Shown in pieces: positions 1 to 5,552 of a stretch of 7,021 nt of DNA. Numbering within the stretch: position 1 is the stretch's first letter; the number at the start of each line of letters is the position of its first letter. The notes below the pieces were generated by a model, which did not search any database, was not told the DNA's origin, and worked only from the letters and a program-made list of their open reading frames with translations. Location: positions 1-7,021 of the forward strand of contig JAEWCZ010000058.1 in NCBI GenBank assembly GCA_023390335.1. Direction: 5' to 3'. Made by a program: the position numbers and the translations under genes. Origin of the DNA: Bacillota bacterium (GTDB lineage Bacteria; Bacillota; Clostridia; Acetivibrionales; DSM-1351).

Positions 1-163
1 CCTTTAGAACAGTCGTTTCACCTTTTACCAAATAGGAAGTTGTTGTGTTTAATGCTATAGCACCAGAAGTCGCTGCAGAAGATGAAATTAAAGAATAGTT
101 TGTGGAAAAGAATAAAGTAATAAAAAAAGCAAATATAAAAATAGATATTTTTTTGATTTTCAT
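1..163 (-). CDS. Secreted protein with signal peptide, N-terminus only (runs off left edge)
   Basis: The first 54 codons of a minus-strand gene are present. It starts with ATG at 161-163 behind a strong ribosome binding site (AGGGAGGGT, 166-174, four to five bases from the start). The protein begins MKIKKISIFIFAFF, which is a basic N-region, then a hydrophobic core to about residue 20, then a small-residue stretch (SSSAATSGA, residues 27-35) suited to signal peptidase I. The mature start reads ALNTTTSYLVKGETTVLK, which resembles the first strands of bacterial Ig-like (Big) repeats, where 'L....YLVKGET..L' is common. I therefore infer a cell-wall or secreted Ig-like protein. It is a separate unit from the toxin locus, with 288 bp between it and the upstream immunity gene. 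The function cannot be settled from this fragment. Confidence 0.8.
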   Translation of the reverse strand, partial: MKIKKISIFIFAFFITLFFSTNYSLISSSAATSGAIALNTTTSYLVKGETTVLK

Positions 164-225
164 ATACCCTCCCTAATAATATTAATTTTGATATTCTTTT
201 GCACCATACTTATATTTTAAGGGTT

Positions 226-255
226 ATTTTACCAAATTACAATATATTTATGCAA
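226..255 (-). promoter_or_regulatory. Candidate sigma-A-type promoter for the secreted-protein gene
   Basis: On the minus strand TTGCAT (250-255) and TAAAAT (226-231) are separated by 18 bases and lie about 60 bases upstream of the ATG at 163. The surroundings are very AT-rich, so chance matches are expected. The position after a possible terminator (392-419) and before a new gene makes it plausible. The rest of 164-451 shows no gene. Confidence 0.25.
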
Positions 256-391
256 ATTATTACATTTAAAATATAGTAAGCATCTGAGACTCTTTCTCTG
301 CTCGTCATTTAGCAGATAATAACTATAAAACATCGAATGATTATACACTCCATTCTTTGACACCGAACCATAATTACAGACAGGAAATAAA

Positions 392-419
392 ATAGTTCAC
401 ATAAAACTATATGAATTAT
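392..419 (-). terminator. Possible weak intrinsic terminator after the nuclease-toxin immunity gene
   Basis: Arms ATAGTTCACATA (392-403) and TATATGAATTAT (408-419) can pair over 12 positions with one mismatch and one G-U pair around a 4-base loop. On the minus strand the stem is followed by TTTATTTCC. It lies 33 bases after the immunity stop codon. The stem is AT-rich and so weak. Confidence 0.35.
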
Positions 420-451
420 ATAAATAATAGATACTTTTTAAGTCTTTTATT

Positions 452-916
452 CTATTTTTTATAACACCATTCTTTATCAAAACTTTGATTGTGGATTTGT
501 ATCAAATCATCATATTTATAAAACCAATTTAACTCATCCCAAAAAATATCCTCTGGATTCAAACAGATATATTCATATAGGAAATCTAATAATATTTTTT
601 CACAATCATGAAAATCTTCGATATTAATTACCTGAATTAATTTCCCTTCATTTAAAATCCAATCAAATTCATCAGTATAGTCATCTTCTGAACTATTATA
701 CACATATAATAACATTTGTTGTTGATTATCATTTTCTTCAAATGTATTAGCAATATTAATAGTTAAATAGTTATAAGTTCCATCTTCATTCATCTTCAAT
801 TCTTTTCCCATCTTGAATTGTAACCCTGAGTTTATAGCAGATAACTTAATATCATGAATAATTTTTTGAATATCAACATTGTCTTTCTTTTTTAATACAA
901 TTCCTGATAATCCCAT
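452..916 (-). CDS. Immunity protein of the adjacent nuclease-type toxin (154 aa)
   Basis: A small, acidic, cytoplasmic-looking protein with no signal peptide or membrane segment. Its ATG (914-916) shares one base with the toxin's TAA stop (TAATG), and a GGAG lies 10 bases upstream inside the toxin's last codons, so translation is likely coupled. That layout is the hallmark of a cognate immunity gene, and I infer that it binds and blocks the toxin's C-terminal domain. Visible features are a basic N-terminal helix (KKKDNVDIQKIIHDIK), a central acidic stretch (EENDNQQQ, SSEDDYTDEFDW) and a C-terminal segment NPEDIFWDELNWFYKYDDL. The NPxDxFWxExxWFYxxxDL pattern looks familiar from immunity proteins of Firmicute toxins, but I cannot name the family. 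The gene appears complete. The assignment rests mainly on context. Confidence 0.8.
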   Translation of the reverse strand: MGLSGIVLKKKDNVDIQKIIHDIKLSAINSGLQFKMGKELKMNEDGTYNYLTINIANTFEENDNQQQMLLYVYNSSEDDYTDEFDWILNEGKLIQVINIEDFHDCEKILLDFLYEYICLNPEDIFWDELNWFYKYDDLIQIHNQSFDKEWCYKK

Positions 917-2649
917 TAATGTATTACTCCTTTCAACTCATCTAATCCATTCACAATTGTTACACCCATTTTTTTTATTTCATTTATTTTTGCAACATTG
1001 ATAGGATTTGTCATATCTATTGATTCTTTTATATATAAAATAACTTTTTTATTATAAACATTTAAATAATTAAGATTGCTACTATCAATATATTTTCCAA
1101 ACTGTTTTACCTTTACAGAAGATACTGAATTTTTAACTTCAATCAATTCATTTTTAGTTGCACAATCAATATCACCAATTACTTGTCCCGATGAATCTTT
1201 AGCTTTATTTGCATAATCTGTTATTACTGCATCAGTATTGTTTTTTACATATTTCGCGACTTCAGCTTCTGTTTTTGTACCTATACTGGAACTATTTAAA
1301 TTCTTTGTAATTGAATCTTCAATAGTACTACTAGCCTGTTTAGGTATACGTATTTTTTCCCCTGATTCATTTAAATAATCTATATATGTTTCTGTTTCTT
1401 TTAATATATTTGTAGTCTTAGAACCACCCTTAACACCAGCCCCCGAACCCTCAATTATTTCATTTGCTCCCCCCACTTCCGTATCTACCTTACCAGGTTT
1501 ATATGTATCTTTAATCGTCTTCTCAAGAGTAGAATCAGCTTTTCCTATAACACTGTTTACTTTATTTAAATCCGAGCTCCCCTCTTCCAGATTATCCAGT
1601 ACTTTTGCAGCCTTTGCAGCCTTACTTGCCTTTACTGCTTTTGCAATTTTGTCCACACCTTTAGTCCCTGCTACCAGCAAAGCAATTTCTGCCACAAGTT
1701 TTCCGGCCATATGAGCTCTTTTTTCAGGAGTCCCATTTATCATTTTTTCGCAATAAGCAAATCCTGCTTTAGCGCCGATTTCTACCAGGTCCTTCTGAGA
1801 GAGAGTGGCTAACTTTACTAAATCCTTTAATGTTTTTACAGGATGACTTACAACAGCTATGGTTCCAACAACCGAATCCTTTACTCCGTCCCATACCCCT
1901 GAAAAGAAATTGCCCGTTATTGACCAGGCAGAACTTCCCTTGGTATTCTTATACCCTTGCTTGATATTACTCTTTAAATCCACCTTACCATTATTTTTAT
2001 TTCCATTCAAGTCACAAAAGCTAAATGGATCATTTAATAACAGATTATACACCTCTTTGCTAAATAAGCCAGTAATTCCTGGCTCTTTTAATTGAAATCC
2101 TACGATATAATACAGCGGCTCAATTTTATTGAATACTATTGGACTAATAATTTGTTTTCCTCTCCCGCATTCATACCAATGTCTGATGGAATCTTCGAGG
2201 AACTCATTTATAATATTGGAACCCGTCAACAAGTTTGCAATACTTTTTAAGAGACGGTTACGAATTTTGATATCCACTAATAACCCCAATAACTTTACTT
2301 TCCAGTCATCAAGCCGCTGGAATTCATGATGATCCAGGAAATACCCTCTTTGTGATACAATCGCATCTGCTACCTCCTGGTCAATTCGTTCGGCTACTTC
2401 CCGCAGATTTGTTATTTGTTCTGCATAATGATAGAAAGTATCGGATTTTTGCTTTAAAGCTTTGACTTTATCCCTAACTGAATCGCCTGCATTCTGCAGA
2501 TATCCGGATGAAGGACCTGTTACGTTTGCAATTCCGCCTATGACTTTGTACTCCAGGCTTTCCCCATATTCCTCTGCATATTTACCTAAGCCCTTTGAAT
2601 ATACTGCTATAGATTCTAACATATCATACTCTAAGATAAAATCTGACAT
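916..2649 (-). CDS. Polymorphic toxin with PD-(D/E)XK nuclease-like C-terminal domain (577 aa, complete)
   Basis: A multi-domain toxin, probably exported to kill related cells by cutting nucleic acid. Residues 1-160 are mostly helical with no signal peptide. They resemble the WXG100/LXG-like export domains of type VII effectors, but no WXG or LXG motif is evident. Residues 200-400 form the pre-toxin region: WSITGNFFSGVWDGVKDSV at 242-260, a hydrophobic helix at about 314-329 (MAGKLVAEIALLVAGT), then Lys/Ala-rich and linker segments ending EIIEGSG. After residue 403 the sequence is unrelated to the other toxin of the window. The C-terminal domain has GDID (492-495), ELIEVKNS (501-508) and K513/Q516, the D...ExK core of restriction-endonuclease-fold nucleases used by CdiA and Tox-REase toxins. 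The key residues D493 or D495, E504 and K506 are all present, so it may be active. The ATG at 2649 follows GGGCGAGG. A loose promoter (TTGAAA 2711-2716, TAAGTA 2688-2693, 17-base spacing) lies upstream. Confidence 0.85.
   Translation of the reverse strand: MSDFILEYDMLESIAVYSKGLGKYAEEYGESLEYKVIGGIANVTGPSSGYLQNAGDSVRDKVKALKQKSDTFYHYAEQITNLREVAERIDQEVADAIVSQRGYFLDHHEFQRLDDWKVKLLGLLVDIKIRNRLLKSIANLLTGSNIINEFLEDSIRHWYECGRGKQIISPIVFNKIEPLYYIVGFQLKEPGITGLFSKEVYNLLLNDPFSFCDLNGNKNNGKVDLKSNIKQGYKNTKGSSAWSITGNFFSGVWDGVKDSVVGTIAVVSHPVKTLKDLVKLATLSQKDLVEIGAKAGFAYCEKMINGTPEKRAHMAGKLVAEIALLVAGTKGVDKIAKAVKASKAAKAAKVLDNLEEGSSDLNKVNSVIGKADSTLEKTIKDTYKPGKVDTEVGGANEIIEGSGAGVKGGSKTTNILKETETYIDYLNESGEKIRIPKQASSTIEDSITKNLNSSSIGTKTEAEVAKYVKNNTDAVITDYANKAKDSSGQVIGDIDCATKNELIEVKNSVSSVKVKQFGKYIDSSNLNYLNVYNKKVILYIKESIDMTNPINVAKINEIKKMGVTIVNGLDELKGVIH
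1441..2059 (-). repeat. Direct repeat, left copy (middle of the nuclease toxin gene)
   Basis: This block matches 6412-7021 in the same orientation. I count about 20 substitutions and one 9-base indel (an extra Ala-Lys-Ala in the left copy) over roughly 610 bases. It covers toxin residues about 198-403. Similarity ends abruptly at the CCCCGAACCC on the toxin-tip side. On the other side the right copy runs out of the window, so the true repeat may extend towards the 5' end of the genes. Confidence 0.95.
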
Positions 2650-2835
2650 AAATCAAACCTCGCCCTTTATTTTCATTTATCTTTATATACTTATTTTTAC
2701 AAACTCTTATTTTCAATTTGTTAAATTAATCTATTTAATCTTATAAGGATAATATGATGAATTATTTTTACCTTTTAATCAATTTTTAGTGTTTTATAAA
2801 AAATATTTTTCTCTTTTAATATTTTCAGAACAAAA

Positions 2836-2870
2836 AAAGTACTTAGATGTTTTAATTTTCTAAGTACTTT
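2836..2870 (-). terminator. Strong intrinsic terminator upstream of the nuclease toxin
   Basis: Perfect 12-base arms AAAGTACTTAGA (2836-2847) and TCTAAGTACTTT (2859-2870) surround an 11-base loop. Read on the minus strand, the stem runs into an uninterrupted T tract (CTTTTTTTG), so it ends transcripts coming from the orphan immunity genes at higher coordinates. On the plus strand the tail is CCTTCTT, much weaker. It separates the complete toxin unit (916-2649) from the older modules. Confidence 0.75.
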
Positions 2871-3228
2871 CCTTCTTATAGTTCGGTGAATCTTTGTATT
2901 TTAATCAAAGTTCTTCTTTTTTATTAGGTAGATGTAACCACTCTGAAATCAGCCAAGTTCAAGACTTTTTGAGGTATCTGTGTAGGTACACCGCATAAAA
3001 TTTCACTAATTTATTATTTATAATATACATCATTCACCTTTTAAGTTCTTCTATTCTCTCCAAATAACTGCAACGATGTTTAGTGGTATTTGGTAATGCA
3101 CTAAATATTTTTTTTGATCTCCCCATGGCAAAACCTGTCTTCCTTAATTTTTAAGTATCCGATTTTTTTCTTATGTATCTGAAAGTGTATTAAATTAAAG
3201 AACCACTATTATCGAATATTTCTACAGT
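2871..3228. other. Gene-free stretch with possible eroded coding remnant
   Basis: No convincing gene is present in these 358 bases. On the minus strand 2924-3009 can be read as ISEILCGVPTQIPQKVLN followed by LADFRVVTST and a stop, preceded by stop codons. This looks protein-like and could be another lost toxin end, but I do not recognise it and no immunity gene follows. A 30-codon frame (3034-3126) lacks a good ribosome binding site. Another frame just after the 3229 gene (VEIFDNSGSLI, then a stop) is also inconclusive. The stretch is best viewed as decayed sequence between the orphan genes and the terminator. Confidence 0.4.
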
Positions 3229-3606
3229 TTACACCAGCTTTTGAAAAATCTCAAATTTAACTTTTATTAAATTTAAATATTCTTTCACAATTTCATTATC
3301 AGCAGGACGTAACTCTACATATCGCTGACAAGCCTTATTCAAATACCAATAAAATGTTGAATAATCAACCACTACCTCATCACCACTGTGTAATGAAAAC
3401 TCGACACCACCAAGCTTATTTGCTTCAATAGCTACATCATCTAAAAATAAACATACAGCTACTTCAATACCCTTTCCTATACCTTTAGAAAAATTTTTGC
3501 AAACCTCTAAAAATTCACTTTCTTTAATCAAATTAAAAAACACATAGATTGGAAAATGCTCTTCTTTTTGTAAATCCAATTTTTTAATAAACGGGTTTCT
3601 TTCCAA
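3229..3606 (-). CDS. Orphan CdiI-like immunity protein (125 aa)
   Basis: I choose the TTG at 3604-3606 as start because GAGGTGAT (3611-3618) sits six bases upstream. The longer GTG option at 3615 overlaps that site. The protein has no signal or membrane segment. Its C-terminal half (GVEFSLHSGDEVVVDYSTFY, then YLNKACQRYVELRPADNEIV and KEYLNLIK) aligns with the CdiI-like protein at 5553-5915 (ENSMFYERLLEVCNAHITKN and DSYLNQIK). Both resemble the immunity partners of CdiA-type ribonuclease toxins. The toxin scrap directly upstream (3617-3697) belongs to the same toxin family as the right-hand toxin, which supports the pairing. With its toxin destroyed this is an orphan immunity gene that may still protect against related toxins. 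A possible private promoter lies at 3722-3750. The terminator at 2836-2870 probably ends its transcript. Confidence 0.75.
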   Translation of the reverse strand: MERNPFIKKLDLQKEEHFPIYVFFNLIKESEFLEVCKNFSKGIGKGIEVAVCLFLDDVAIEANKLGGVEFSLHSGDEVVVDYSTFYWYLNKACQRYVELRPADNEIVKEYLNLIKVKFEIFQKLV

Positions 3607-3616
3607 ATTAATCACC

Positions 3617-3697
3617 TCAATTCGATGTGAAAACCGAATCTATTTTCCCATTTCTAAAATACCCGGTCCATTCCACACCCCAACTATCAAGTCCTGA
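3617..3697 (-). pseudogene. Relic of a GAHN-family toxin C-terminus
   Basis: In this frame the sequence ends WGVEWTGYFRNGKIDSVFTS, then Asn and TGA at 3617-3619. This aligns with the end of the right-hand toxin, NGLEFRGFYDERKITNFFP. The shared positions are G, E, G, aromatic, K-I and the final F. The frame is closed by TGA at 3698-3700 and no pre-toxin or GAHN part is left upstream, so only about 26 codons survive. It abuts the CdiI-like gene, with the stop codon inside that gene's ribosome binding site, as expected for the end of its former partner toxin. Confidence 0.6.
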
Positions 3698-3721
3698 TCA
3701 AACTCCAGTCGCCCCAACAGT

Positions 3722-3750
3722 TATATAATACAAGCATAGACAAGAACCAA
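3722..3750 (-). promoter_or_regulatory. Candidate promoter for the orphan CdiI-like gene
   Basis: On the minus strand TTGGTT (3745-3750) and TATATA (3722-3727) are spaced by 17 bases, 116 bases before the chosen TTG start. The stretch 3751-3877 shows no gene. If functional, it would let the immunity gene be expressed without its lost toxin gene. The evidence is only a loose consensus match in AT-rich DNA. Confidence 0.3.
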
Positions 3751-3877
3751 CAAAGAATGATCTTGCATAAAATTTTATTTAAGTTTACATGAACTTTGAA
3801 ATGACCTCAATCCTGTTTTAAAATTCCATCTCTTTTTTAATTTATGCAGTATGATTTTATACAATAATTATGAGGTT

Positions 3878-4198
3878 CTATGAATTGTAACTTGTCATAT
3901 CTGGTAGTTCCTCACCTCTTTTTATTAATTTCAATATTTTTGAAACTGAAGAAAGATAGATAACCCTGTCAATTTCACTATCGCTTACTTGCAATTGTAT
4001 TATTTCATAGGATTCTTTATTAATTCTAAACTCACCATATAACCTACCTTGATCACCATACTGATACACTACTGTATTGCCATCTTCATACTTTTTTCTT
4101 AAAGAAACTGATAATCCGATAATATCACCTACTTTCCAAATACTTCTTTTGGCCAAACAATTTGTTAGCTTTAGCATGAGCAATTTCTTAAAATACAT
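3878..4198 (-). CDS. Orphan immunity protein, start uncertain (up to 106 aa)
   Basis: The conserved-looking part begins at KVGDIIGLSVSLRKKYEDGN and continues with VVYQYGDQGRLYGEFRINKE, a beta-rich small domain ending in RGEELPDMTSYNS. The pattern 'GD.(V/I)GLS......(D/E)DGN.V.Y.YG..GRLYG.F..NKE' with a 'LPD.T' end is one I associate with immunity proteins of Firmicute polymorphic toxins, though I cannot name the family. The first ATG (4198) would put about 74 bases over the upstream toxin relic, and residues 1-25 look like the relic read in the wrong frame. The true start is probably nearer 4125-4150, where no ideal start codon remains. The 5' end may therefore be damaged. It is intact from there to the stop, with no internal frameshift seen. 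The toxin partner is the pseudogene at 4125-4439. Confidence 0.6.
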   Translation of the reverse strand: MYFKKLLMLKLTNCLAKRSIWKVGDIIGLSVSLRKKYEDGNTVVYQYGDQGRLYGEFRINKESYEIIQLQVSDSEIDRVIYLSSVSKILKLIKRGEELPDMTSYNS

Positions 4199-4439
4199 TA
4201 TTGTCTCTCATATACCTCTGTTCAAAGAGTTCATGATTTAATAACGTAATATTGCTAAGCTCTGGAGCTCCTTTCTTTAGCCTAACCCGCGCTTCTGATT
4301 TCCAATAATTTCCATCAAAAAAAATCTAACAGAACCACCAGAAAATAAATTTAATAAACAAATGTTCTTTTATATCTTTCAAATCTTTTACCGATAAATC
4401 TGCATTTTTAACAATTCTATGTAGTCATACCAGATATCA
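4125..4439 (-). pseudogene. Relic of a toxin C-terminal domain with HELxE-like motif
   Basis: Piecing frames together gives DIWYDYIELLK, then NADLSVKDLKDIKEHLF, then DGNYWKSEARVRLKKGAPEL, then LLNHELFEQRYMRDNNV, then IAHAKANKLFGQKKYLESR and TGA (4125-4127). Three lesions separate these parts: a one-base loss in an A tract near 4409, a frame problem with an in-frame TAG around the T8 tract near 4320, and a TAA directly after NNVF near 4187. The order 'LKxIKxHLF ... LLxHELFExRxM ... AHxxAN' is one I recall from C-terminal domains of Firmicute polymorphic toxins. The family name and its activity are not certain. The relic begins immediately after the stop of the next immunity gene upstream (4442-4789), which suggests a recombination joint there. 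Confidence 0.65.
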
Positions 4440-4441
4440 CT

Positions 4442-4789
4442 TTATAAAACTCCATCATATGCGTCTAACAACTTATTGACAATTTCCTTATCAAAATCAT
4501 CAAGATTGGAATATATATCTAGATTATATTTTGAATAGCCCAGTTTAATAAGCGTAGCAATAGATAGATGTCCAATTGAATAAATACCTATTAATATATG
4601 CTCTCTATTTCGGTAACTACTAATCTCTTTAAGTCTTGATTCTATGTTTAGTGAAATATGTTTTCGTTTGACTATTTCTTTCATTACATTGCTCAACACA
4701 AATTTATTATTCAGTAGCAAATATTCTTCTAATTCTAAGTTTGACTTATTACCATTCTGAACTTCACTAATAATCTTAAATACACTCAA
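4442..4789 (-). CDS. Orphan helical immunity protein (115 aa)
   Basis: The start is TTG at 4787-4789, seven bases after a strong GGAGG (4797-4801 region), which supports this unusual codon. The protein is almost entirely helical, charged and leucine/isoleucine-rich (NIESRLKEISSYRN, EHILIGIYSIGHLSIATLIK), giving a HEAT-like impression, with an acidic end (NLDDFDKEIVNKLLDAYDG). It has no signal or clear membrane segment. It overlaps by 14 bases the stop codon of the toxin scrap at 4776-4952, the usual toxin-immunity arrangement in this locus. I do not recognise a named family. The immunity role is inferred from position, size and overlap. Confidence 0.65.
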   Translation of the reverse strand: MSVFKIISEVQNGNKSNLELEEYLLLNNKFVLSNVMKEIVKRKHISLNIESRLKEISSYRNREHILIGIYSIGHLSIATLIKLGYSKYNLDIYSNLDDFDKEIVNKLLDAYDGVL

Positions 4790-4952
4790 AAATATACCTC
4801 CAGTCTATATCAAACTGATCTAAAAACGAACCTTGCTTAGGTTTATATACATAAAACTGCATCTCTGTATCTGTAACAACATCCTTTGCAATTTTAGAGT
4901 CATCCAAAGGATTCATCTTACTTCCACCCCTACCCGAACCCTTAGGTGGAGT
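4776..4952 (-). pseudogene. Relic of an unrecognised toxin C-terminus
   Basis: One frame reads TPPKGSGRGGSKMNPLDDSK, then IAKDVVTDTEMQFYVYKPKQ, then GSFLDQFDIDWRYIFECI and TAA at 4776-4778. The Gly/Ser/Lys-rich beginning resembles the linker of the left toxin (EGSGAGVKGGSK), and the end overlaps the immunity gene 4442-4789 by 14 bases. No start codon with a ribosome binding site or upstream toxin body exists, because IS110 transposase remnants lie directly upstream. The first residues (TPPKGSGR) might instead belong to the transposase after a one-base frameshift, so the boundary between the two remnants is not fixed. Confidence 0.5.
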
Positions 4953-5227
4953 ACTGAAATATCCGACAAACGGTATAAATTCATATAAAAATGTAGCTGA
5001 CGGTTTCTCTGTCTGGAACTTTGTTCTTTGCCTTTTCCGGAGGAACTGAACTTTACATGAGCCACTCCTGCAAATTTTTCCAGCTTATCTGCACTGGGAA
5101 ATCTTTTGATATCTCCGATTTCTGCGATTAGTTTACTTGCTGTGGAATTTCCAATCCCCGGCATACTGGTCAGTTTATAGTCAGAACAAGTCATATCTGG
5201 TTTTATTTTCAGGAGAAGAAATGGCAA
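4913..5227 (-). pseudogene. IS110-family transposase remnant (C-terminal domain piece)
   Basis: Residues about 16-80 of this frame (5182 down to about 4988) read DYKLTSMPGIGNSTASKLIA, then EIGDIKRFPSADKLEKFAGV, then FSSSGKGKEQSS and NRQLHF. This is the C-terminal (Transposase_20-type) domain of IS110 transposases, with the PGIG helix-hairpin-like motif, the AEIGDI..F core and the serine-bearing SSSGKGKEQSS segment. The usual 'KQGNR' reads RQRNR here. The N-terminal DEDD nuclease domain is missing, and the end after NRQLHF runs into unrelated or shifted sequence, so the element is dead. The ATG at 5225-5227 is simply the first one in the frame. The element probably inserted into an older toxin gene of the array. 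Confidence 0.8.
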
Positions 5228-5552
5228 AAAAACAGAAACAAGAGCTACAGAAAGGGCCTTTTTGCCCCCTGTAACCCCCGGCAGCCCATTTTACCATAGA
5301 AACAATTTCCTGTAAATCCTATGGTTCACCATGAACCATGGGATCTAAAATGATGTATGTTAAAGAGCCGGGGTCAGATTCGTGGCATTGGGGTTGTAAC
5401 CAGGTCACGTTCACAGGGAATGCCCATTTAAGCAAAATAATTACGGAGTTATGACCGACTCCAGCAAAATCGTAACCAGTTAATAGCTGATTCTGTATTT
5501 TTAGAAAATTCTCAACCAATTAATATTTCACTTTTACTATACCCAATGTTTC
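5228..5552. other. GC-richer non-coding stretch, probable mobile-element debris
   Basis: These 325 bases are visibly richer in G and C than their neighbours (runs such as GCCCCCTGTAACCCCCGGCAG and GAGCCGGGGTCAG) and hold no convincing gene. They contain a long hairpin (5316-5344), a short inverted repeat GGAGT-8-ACTCC (5445-5462) and a terminator-like GGGC-6-GCCC followed by TTTCTG on the minus strand (5254-5267). The position directly beside the transposase remnant suggests that it came with an insertion element. It could include a structured element RNA, but no complete element ends were identified. Confidence 0.45.
5316..5344. repeat. Long hairpin-forming inverted repeat
   Basis: The core ATGGTTCA-CCA-TGAACCAT (5321-5339) has perfect 8-base arms. 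Pairing extends outward to 5316 and 5344 for 13 pairs with a single T-G pair. The loop is only three bases. It has no T tract on either strand, so a terminator role is unlikely. An operator or element-end structure is possible. Confidence 0.7.

Noticed and set aside
1859..2746. Three plus-strand open frames (1859-2095, 2129-2329, 2462-2746)
   Set aside because: They are antisense to the well-supported toxin gene, have no ribosome binding sites or recognisable domains, and arise from the codon pattern of the opposite strand.
2892..2911. Inverted repeat CTTTG/CAAAG as a second terminator
   Set aside because: The stem is only five pairs around a 10-base loop with no T tract on the minus strand. 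The neighbouring 12-base-arm hairpin at 2836-2870 is far stronger.
3034..3126. Minus-strand 30-codon frame starting MGRSKKIFSALP
   Set aside because: It lacks a convincing ribosome binding site and partner, and the surrounding sequence is full of stops in all frames. It is too short to support.
4913..4957. C-terminal tail (LHLRVRVGVEVR) of the IS110 fragment as real transposase sequence
   Set aside because: It is Arg/Val-alternating out-of-frame translation of the TPPKGSGRGGS stretch, which is more protein-like in the other frame.
5319..5519. Minus-strand frame of 66 codons beginning at TTG
   Set aside because: No ribosome binding site precedes it, its end runs through the hairpin at 5316-5344, and the product resembles nothing I know. 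It fits better as non-coding element debris.
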